A stretch of 11,559 bases of DNA, taken from NCBI GenBank assembly GCA_028869395.1, contig JAGWSE010000220.1, positions 1 through 11,559 of the forward strand. The letters are read 5' to 3'. The DNA comes from Alphaproteobacteria bacterium (lineage in GTDB: Bacteria; Pseudomonadota; Alphaproteobacteria; Caulobacterales; Caulobacteraceae). The notes beneath the pieces were generated by a model. It searched no databases. It was not told the origin of the DNA and was given only the letters and a program-made list of their open reading frames with translations. A program made the position numbers and the translations under genes. Shown here one piece after another: positions 6,961 to 11,559 of the stretch (position 1 is the first letter of the stretch; each line of letters begins with the position of its first letter).

Positions 6961-6975
6961 TTAACTGACGGTTAC
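6961..6975. promoter_or_regulatory. CtrA-like box upstream of synthase
   Basis: TTAACTGACGGTTAC has the TTAA-N7-TTA(A) layout of CtrA sites with one mismatch in the last half. It sits just upstream of the -35-like hexamer for the synthase gene. A single-mismatch match to a short AT-rich motif, so weak. Confidence 0.22.
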
Positions 6976-7002
6976 TTCGCCGATTGCCGGTTGAGTCCGG
7001 CC

Positions 7003-7377
7003 TCAGGCGGCAGGGGCCTGCAAGCAGGCGTTGATCTTCGACAGCAGTCGCGGCAGATCCACCGGCTTGGTGTCGAAGTCCGCGCAGCCGACCTCGACGC
7101 TGCGCTTGCGGTCGCTGGCCAGCGCATGGGCCGTCAGCGCGATCACCGGGATGTGGGCGGTCGAGGGCCGCGCCTTGATCAGGGTGGTGGCTTCCCAGCC
7201 GTCCATGGCGCCAAGCGCCACGTCCATCAGGATCACCGAGGGCATCTCTTCCTCGGACATGCGCACGCCGCTCGGTCCGTCCGGCGCGCAGCAGACCTCG
7301 AACCCGTGCCGGCTCAGCCGGCGGGTCAGCATGTCGCGGTTCATCTCGTTGTCTTCGACGAGCAGGATCTTGGTCAT
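7003..7377 (-). CDS. Stand-alone CheY-like receiver
   Basis: A 124-residue response regulator that is only a receiver domain. Key residues: acidic E8-D9 (LLVEDNEMNRD), phospho-acceptor D52 (VILMDVALGAMDGWE), T82 (ALTAHA) and K104 (DTKPVD). This VEDNEMNRDML / MDVALxxMDGWE / ALTAHAL type is common among alphaproteobacterial phosphorelay receivers (DivK belongs to the same broad class). It has no output domain. Its start lies 19 bp after the stop of the six-TM kinase gene, so the two are almost certainly co-transcribed, and it is the natural phosphorylation target of that kinase. The synthase gene follows 151 bp downstream. Its place between kinase and synthase is like LqsR in the Legionella cluster, although LqsR carries an extra domain that this protein lacks. 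Confidence 0.93.
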   Translation of the reverse strand: MTKILLVEDNEMNRDMLTRRLSRHGFEVCCAPDGPSGVRMSEEEMPSVILMDVALGAMDGWEATTLIKARPSTAHIPVIALTAHALASDRKRSVEVGCADFDTKPVDLPRLLSKINACLQAPAA

Positions 7378-7396
7378 CTTCGGTTTCCGTCCGATC

Positions 7397-8848
7397 TCAG
7401 GCGGCCGCGCGCTTGCGGGCCGGCGCGGCCGGCGCCGTCTCGCGCGCCTTGCGGCGGGCGCCGGCGGGCGCGGCGGGCAGGGTCACGGTGAAGCAGCTGC
7501 CTTCGCCCACCGTGCTCTGGACGGAGATGTCGCCGCCCATCAGCTTGCAGAGCGCCAGGCTCAGCGCCAGGCCGAGGCCCGTGTCGCCGTACTTCGACGC
7601 GGTGGTGTCATGCGCCACGGTGAACTTCTCGAACAGGTGCGGCAGCATCTGGGGGTCGATGCCCACGCCGGTGTCGGTGATCCGGATAACCAGCGTCGGC
7701 GCCTTGCCGGGCGTCCGCTCGGCCGACAGGATCACATGGCCCTGGTCGGTGAACTTGACCGCGTTGTCGAGCATGCCGGACAGCGCCTGGCGCACGCGGT
7801 CGGCGTCCCACTTGGCGTTCCCGAGGTCGCCAGACGGCTGGAATCGCAGGCCGATGCCCTTGGCCTCGGCCTCGGCGCGCTGCTCCTCCACGACGGAGGC
7901 CAGGAACTCCGCGACGGGCGTCTCCTCGCGCACCAGCTCCATCTTGCCGGCCTCGATCTTGGAAAGGTCCAGCACCTCGTTGACCAGGCGCAGCAGGTGC
8001 TTGCCGGCCTTGTGGATCTTCTGCAGGTCCGCGACAGACTGGTCGTCCTGCTCGTCCTCGGCGTCCTCAAGCAGCATCTGCGAATAGCCGATCACGGCGT
8101 TAAGCGGCGTGCGCAGCTCGTGGCTCATGCTGGCGACGAACTCGGCCTTGGCGGCGCCCGCCCGGCCCGCCTCGGCGGTGGCGCGGCGCAGCTCGGCGGC
8201 GGTCGCCAGGTGCCCGCGCATCTCGGCCTCCAGCTCCGCGCCGGAGTCCAGGATCCGCCGGTAGTAGAGCGCCATCATCGTCACATAGCCCGCGCAGGCC
8301 AGCGTCGAGACGATGCCCAGCACCTGCAGGCCCACCACCTCGCTCGAGATCGGCGGCGGCGGAGCGGGGATCAGCCGGTAGAGCAGGAAGAAGATGCTGA
8401 AGTTGCAGGCGAACTGGCACAGCGCCATGATCCGCAGCTTCGGCGAGGGGCCGATGTAGAAGAAGGTGAGCAGCGGGATCGTGAGCACCCACGGGAGCGT
8501 GGGCGAAGTGACGCCGCCGTAGAAATAGCAGCTCCACAGGATGCAGAACATGAGGTTCTGCACCGAGACGAAGCAGAGCAGGTTGTAGCGCCCGAACCAT
8601 TTCAGCAGGAACGGGAACACCCAGAAGGCGGTGATCGAGGCCGCCAGGATCGCCATCGGGAAGGTCGGTCGGCCTTCGAGGAACCACACGGCCCCCGGCA
8701 CCACGTTGCCCAGCAGCGGCCCGCAAAGGTGGCTGATCAGGAACATCCGCGCCAGCTGGCGCTTCTCGCGTTGCGCGGCCAGCTCGGGGGGGATGAACCA
8801 GTCGATGAACCGGTCGAGAGCCGAACTCTCTTCCTGGACCCGGGCCAT
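7397..8848 (-). CDS. Six-TM sensor histidine kinase 1
   Basis: A 483-residue inner-membrane kinase. A short cytosolic N-terminus (1-33, with RFIDWFIPPE) leads into about six hydrophobic segments (roughly 34-56, 64-84, 90-109, 118-132, 138-158, 170-196) with only short loops, so the ligand is probably bound in or near the membrane. A YGGVTSPTLPW motif (110-120) lies between segments 3 and 4. A coiled coil (about 200-232) joins to HisKA with H243 (MSHELRTPLN), then HATPase_c: N362 (LDNAVKF), DTGVG 392-396 and GDTGLGLAL 421-429. No receiver is attached. The C-terminal 25 residues are Ala/Pro/Lys/Arg-rich. GAGGAGG lies 6 nt before the ATG, a strong site. It heads the minus-strand unit kinase-receiver-synthase and is divergent from its paralogue at 9033. 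Membrane layout resembles CqsS, LqsS and RegB kinases; sequence similarity to these was not tested. Confidence 0.93.
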   Translation of the reverse strand: MARVQEESSALDRFIDWFIPPELAAQREKRQLARMFLISHLCGPLLGNVVPGAVWFLEGRPTFPMAILAASITAFWVFPFLLKWFGRYNLLCFVSVQNLMFCILWSCYFYGGVTSPTLPWVLTIPLLTFFYIGPSPKLRIMALCQFACNFSIFFLLYRLIPAPPPPISSEVVGLQVLGIVSTLACAGYVTMMALYYRRILDSGAELEAEMRGHLATAAELRRATAEAGRAGAAKAEFVASMSHELRTPLNAVIGYSQMLLEDAEDEQDDQSVADLQKIHKAGKHLLRLVNEVLDLSKIEAGKMELVREETPVAEFLASVVEEQRAEAEAKGIGLRFQPSGDLGNAKWDADRVRQALSGMLDNAVKFTDQGHVILSAERTPGKAPTLVIRITDTGVGIDPQMLPHLFEKFTVAHDTTASKYGDTGLGLALSLALCKLMGGDISVQSTVGEGSCFTVTLPAAPAGARRKARETAPAAPARKRAAA

Positions 8849-9032
8849 GGCGCCTCCTCAGGGGCGCCTACCGGCGTGCAACGCAGCCGTCCCCACGCGC
8901 CCAATTCAGATGAACAGCCATAACTTTCGCGTATTAATAACGAGTTATTCGCGCGGGTTTCTGGCGTGCACCTGATTTTAACTGCTCGCGTTCACCACTG
9001 TCCCTGACGTACTGCGAGGGGCGTGGGGGACC
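8849..9032. promoter_or_regulatory. Shared region between divergent kinase genes
   Basis: This 184-bp gap must hold the promoters of both sensor-kinase genes. Its centre is AT-rich and contains the palindrome AATAAC-GA-GTTATT (8936-8949), set between CGCG motifs (about 8928-8931 and 8950-8954). It is well placed for one regulator to control both directions. No -35/-10 pair stood out. Confidence 0.45.
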
Positions 9033-10427
9033 ATGACCAACCCGATCAGCCAGTTCATGGACTGGTTCGTGCCGGAGAACGCGCGCCGCGAGCGCTCTGA
9101 GCTCGGTCTCGCGCGCAACTTCATCTTCACGCACATCTTCGGGCCCCTGATGGCCCAGTCGATCTGCGTGTTCCTCTACGTCACCGACCCGCATCCCGGG
9201 CGGGTGGTCTGGACCATGATCGCCGCGATCTGGTCCTTCTGGCTGCTGCCCGTGATCTTCAAATACACCGGCAACCTGCGCCTCGTGGCGCTGATGTCGG
9301 TGGAGATGCTGTCCTTCGCCTCGCTCTACGGCTCGTTCCACTACGGCGGCGTCGCCTCGCCGCTGTTCCCGTGGCTTCTGATCGCGCTGCTCCTGGGGTT
9401 CTTCTATCTCGGCGACCGCCCCTGGGTGGTGGTCGGCCTGTTCGCCTTCAACGTGGGCGTCTTCCTGACCGCCTACCTGCGGAACCACGGCTTCGCCGAG
9501 CGCGTGCCCGCCAGCGATCTGACCATGCTGGGCTGGGTCTCGATCCTCTCGGCGACGATCTACACCTGCTGGCTGGCCGTCTACTACGTGTCCACCATCG
9601 CGCTGCGGTCCGACCTGGAGAAGGAGGCCGAGCGCCACCGCAACACGGCCATCCGGCTGCGTCAGGCCAAGGAGCAGGCCGACCAGGCAAATCTCTCCCG
9701 CTCGATCTTCCTGGCCAAGATGAGCCACGAGTTCCGCACCCCGCTCAATGCGGTGATCGGCTACTCCGAGCTGCTGCTGGAGCACGGCCAGGACACCGGC
9801 GCCGACGAGCAGAAGCTGTCGGACCTCAAGCGCATCAACACCGCCGGCCAGCACCTGCTGGCCCTGGTCACCGACGTGCTGGACGTCTCGCGCATCGAGA
9901 CCAACAGCATGAACCTGTCGGTCACCACCTTCGAGCTCGACCAGCTGGTCGACGACGTGGCCGCCACATCGCGGCCGCTGATGGACAAGAACGACAACCA
10001 GCTCGTCATCCGCACCCACGGCGACCTGAAGTCGGTGACCACCGACCAGACCAAGCTTCGCCAGGTGCTGCTCAACCTGCTGTCGAACGCCGCCAAGTTC
10101 ACCGAACAGGGCACGGTGACCCTCAAGGTCCGCCGCGACAAGCGCCCGGGGGGCGACTGGATCGAGGCCACCGTCGAGGACACCGGCATCGGCATGGCGG
10201 AGAAGGATCTCGCCAAGCTGTTCCAGGACTTCGCCCAGGTGAACGGCTCGACCGGCAAGTACGGCGGCACGGGCCTGGGCCTGGCGGTCAGCCAGCGGCT
10301 CTGCGCCCTGATGGGCGGCGGCATCACGGTGACGAGCGAGGTCGGCCGCGGCTCGTCGTTCACGGTGCGCATGCCGGCGGAGATCTCGCCCGAGCAGGCG
10401 GTCCAGCCGGACTCGATGGCGGCCTAG
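9033..10427 (+). CDS. Six-TM sensor histidine kinase 2
   Basis: A 464-residue inner-membrane kinase. Its N-terminal half is a paralogue of kinase 1: QFMDWFVPE (7-15), LARNFIFTHIFGPL (26-39), six hydrophobic segments (roughly 28-50, 57-77, 83-103, 108-126, 129-149, 163-188) and YGGVASPLFPW (104-114) in the same place. Coiled coil about 192-225; HisKA with H232 (MSHEFRTPLN); HATPase_c with N352 (NLLSNAAKF), DTGIG 383-387 and GGTGLGLAV 411-419. No receiver domain. All catalytic motifs are intact, so two active kinases share one sensor type, as Legionella has LqsS and LqsT. Start supported by GAGGGG about 12 nt and GGGGGA 2-3 nt before the ATG. It converges on the VIT gene with only 5 bp between stop codons. 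Whether it feeds the receiver at 7003, that at 1587, or another is unknown. Confidence 0.94.
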   Translation: MTNPISQFMDWFVPENARRERSELGLARNFIFTHIFGPLMAQSICVFLYVTDPHPGRVVWTMIAAIWSFWLLPVIFKYTGNLRLVALMSVEMLSFASLYGSFHYGGVASPLFPWLLIALLLGFFYLGDRPWVVVGLFAFNVGVFLTAYLRNHGFAERVPASDLTMLGWVSILSATIYTCWLAVYYVSTIALRSDLEKEAERHRNTAIRLRQAKEQADQANLSRSIFLAKMSHEFRTPLNAVIGYSELLLEHGQDTGADEQKLSDLKRINTAGQHLLALVTDVLDVSRIETNSMNLSVTTFELDQLVDDVAATSRPLMDKNDNQLVIRTHGDLKSVTTDQTKLRQVLLNLLSNAAKFTEQGTVTLKVRRDKRPGGDWIEATVEDTGIGMAEKDLAKLFQDFAQVNGSTGKYGGTGLGLAVSQRLCALMGGGITVTSEVGRGSSFTVRMPAEISPEQAVQPDSMAA

Positions 10428-10439
10428 GTTTCCTAGGCC
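10421..10439. terminator. Palindrome spanning two convergent stop codons
   Basis: GGCCTAGG (10421-10428), TTT, CCTAGGCC (10432-10439): a perfect 8-bp stem with 3-nt loop. The kinase stop TAG (10425-10427) is in the left arm and the VIT gene stop (CTA on the plus strand, 10433-10435) in the right arm. It may act as a bidirectional terminator, although no long T-run follows. Confidence 0.5.
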
Positions 10440-11128
10440 TTCACGCCGAACAGCGCGCCCACGCCCGCCGTCGCGGCGAGCGCCAGCGCACCCCAGAACG
10501 TCACGCGGGCCACCGCCTTCCAGATGCTGGCGCCGCCCGCCCGCGCGCCGATCGCGCCCAGCACCGCCAGCACGACGATCGCCGCCCCCGCCACGACCGG
10601 CGCGATCAGCGGCTTGGGCGAGAGCAGCGCCACCACCAGCGGCACCACCGCGCCGCCCGAGAAGGTGAGCGCCGAAGTGACCGCCGCCTGGATGGGCCTG
10701 GCCGTGGTGATCTCCGAGATTCCCAGCTCGTCGCGGGCGTGCGCGCCCAGGGCGTCCTTGGCCATCAGCTGGTCGGCGACCTTGCGGGCCAGCTCGAGGT
10801 CCAGGCCGCGCTTGACGTAGAGCGCCGCCAGCTCCTCGCGCTCGAACGCCGGCTGGTCGACCAGCTCCTGCCGCTCGCGGGCGAGATCGGCGTTCTCGGT
10901 ATCGGCCTGCGAGCTCACCGAGACGTATTCCCCTGCGGCCATCGAGAAGGCGCCGGCCGTCAGGCCCGCCACCCCCGCCAGCAGGATCTCGGTCCGGCCC
11001 TGCGCCGCCGCCGCCACGCCCACCACCAGGCTCGCGGTCGAGACGATGCCGTCGTTGGCGCCCAGCACGGCGGCGCGCAGCCAGCCGATGCGGTGGACGA
11101 GGTGACGTTCGAGGTGTCTGCGGGCCAT
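10433..11128 (-). CDS. VIT/CCC1-family iron/manganese transporter
   Basis: A 231-residue integral membrane protein of the VIT1/CCC1 family, which moves Fe2+ or Mn2+ out of the cytosol, usually coupled to protons. The first membrane segment carries the signature LRAAVLGANDGIVSTASLVVGVA (17-39) with D26. The second has GAFSMAAGEYVSVSSQAD (59-76). A cytosolic helical stretch about 77-140 is rich in Glu and Asp (DTENADLARERQELVDQPAFEREEL), matching the metal-binding domain of the family. Three further hydrophobic segments follow (about 148-170, 173-195, 206-228). There is no N-terminal rubrerythrin-like domain, so it is not MbfA. Usual length for bacterial members. AGGAGC lies about 6 nt before the ATG at 11128. 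It starts 44 bp downstream of carB on the same strand and may receive read-through. Metal preference cannot be read from sequence. Confidence 0.92.
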   Translation of the reverse strand: MARRHLERHLVHRIGWLRAAVLGANDGIVSTASLVVGVAAAAQGRTEILLAGVAGLTAGAFSMAAGEYVSVSSQADTENADLARERQELVDQPAFEREELAALYVKRGLDLELARKVADQLMAKDALGAHARDELGISEITTARPIQAAVTSALTFSGGAVVPLVVALLSPKPLIAPVVAGAAIVVLAVLGAIGARAGGASIWKAVARVTFWGALALAATAGVGALFGVKA

Positions 11129-11172
11129 GCGAGGCTCCTAGCCCCGCCGCCCACCACGGGCTTTGACCTTCC

Positions 11173-11559
11173 TCACGCGGGCTGGGCCTCAGCGTAGCTT
11201 TGCAGCGGACGCACTTCCAGCGGCGCCTCGGCCGTCGCCACGATCGCCTGCGCGGCCGCCAGGGCCCCGGCGGTGGTCGTGAAATAGGGGATCTTCATCA
11301 TCAGCGCCGTGCGGCGGATCTCGAAGCTGTCCACCAGCGACTGCTTGCCCTCGGTGGTGTTGAAGACCAGCTGGACGTCGCCGTTCTTCATGGCGTCGAC
11401 GATGTGCGGCCGGCCCTCCAGAACCTTCTTGACCGGCTCGACCTCAAGTCCCTGTTCGACCAGGTATTTGGCGGTGCCGGCGGTCGCCAGCACCTTGAAC
11501 CCGTGCTTGGCCAGCAGCCGGGTGGGCTCCAGGATCCAGGACTTGTCGGCGTCCTTCAC
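11173..11559 (-). CDS. Carbamoyl-phosphate synthase large chain, C-terminal part
   Basis: The last 128 codons of carB, cut at the right edge of the window; the gene continues in frame beyond it, and the Val codon at the edge is internal, not a start. The fragment is the MGS-like allosteric domain. KDADK begins the domain's first strand, and ATAGTAKYLVEQGLEVEPVKKVLEGRPHIVDAMKNGDVQLVFNTTEG shows the conserved GTA-x-L, K-x-x-EGRPHIVD and NT-x-EG motifs; RRTALMMKIPYFTTTAGALA follows. Full-length CarB makes carbamoyl phosphate from bicarbonate, ATP and ammonia passed from CarA, for arginine and pyrimidine synthesis, and this domain binds allosteric effectors. The short tail ends in a normal stop at 11173. 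A housekeeping gene, useful as a chromosomal anchor. Confidence 0.94.
   Translation of the reverse strand: MKDADKSWILEPTRLLAKHGFKVLATAGTAKYLVEQGLEVEPVKKVLEGRPHIVDAMKNGDVQLVFNTTEGKQSLVDSFEIRRTALMMKIPYFTTTAGALAAAQAIVATAEAPLEVRPLQSYAEAQPA

Noticed and set aside
7031..8923. 630-codon plus-strand open frame
   Set aside because: Antisense to the clear receiver and kinase 1 genes; its composition mirrors their codon bias and no domain is visible.
9371..11197. 608-codon plus-strand open frame
   Set aside because: Overlaps kinase 2 in another frame and the VIT gene antisense; Arg/Pro/Gly/Ala-rich with no family pattern.
1..11559. CRISPR arrays, insertion sequences, integrases or rRNA/tRNA genes
   Set aside because: I saw no regularly spaced repeats, transposase motifs, terminal repeats with target duplications, or structured RNA genes on either strand.

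Overview
The window is GC-rich DNA with tightly packed genes. Its gene families (OmpW porin, VIT transporter, carB, many two-component proteins without DNA-binding domains) and the TTAA-type motifs between genes suggest an alphaproteobacterium, most likely Caulobacterales (Caulobacter/Phenylobacterium-like). The taxon is an inference from style and gene content; no marker gene settles it.

Left part (1-5433): about 340 bp without a recognisable gene; a plus-strand gene for a protein that looks like a decayed GGDEF-EAL protein (345-1556); a convergent single-domain response regulator (2033-1587, minus); a divergent two-receiver protein whose second receiver has lost its phospho-acceptor Asp (2230-3282); a strong bidirectional terminator; an OmpW-family outer-membrane protein (4034-3387, minus); and a soluble receiver-histidine kinase hybrid (4207-5433) whose receiver is a clear paralogue of the first receiver in the two-receiver protein.

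Central part (5511-10427), the most interesting block: on the minus strand, in transcription order, a six-TM sensor histidine kinase (8848-7397), a stand-alone CheY-like receiver 19 bp downstream (7377-7003), and then a PLP-dependent enzyme of the alpha-oxoamine synthase family (6851-5511). Divergent from them across 184 bp lies a second six-TM sensor kinase (9033-10427) whose membrane domain is paralogous to that of the first. An alpha-oxoamine synthase beside multi-TM kinases and a receiver is the gene logic of the Vibrio CqsA/CqsS and Legionella LqsA/LqsR/LqsS alpha-hydroxyketone signalling systems. This window may encode an analogous, possibly undescribed, small-molecule signalling module. 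Serine palmitoyltransferase or another acyl-CoA/amino-acid condensing activity is the main alternative for the enzyme.

Right part (10433-11559): a VIT/CCC1-family metal transporter convergent with the second kinase, their stop codons lying in the two arms of one perfect palindrome; and the C-terminal allosteric domain of carbamoyl-phosphate synthase large subunit (carB), cut by the window edge.

Overall there are three histidine kinases and four receiver-bearing proteins, and none has a recognisable DNA-binding or enzymatic output domain beyond the kinase itself. Signalling here probably ends in protein-protein contacts, in a phosphorelay to proteins encoded elsewhere, or possibly in the decayed GGDEF-EAL protein.
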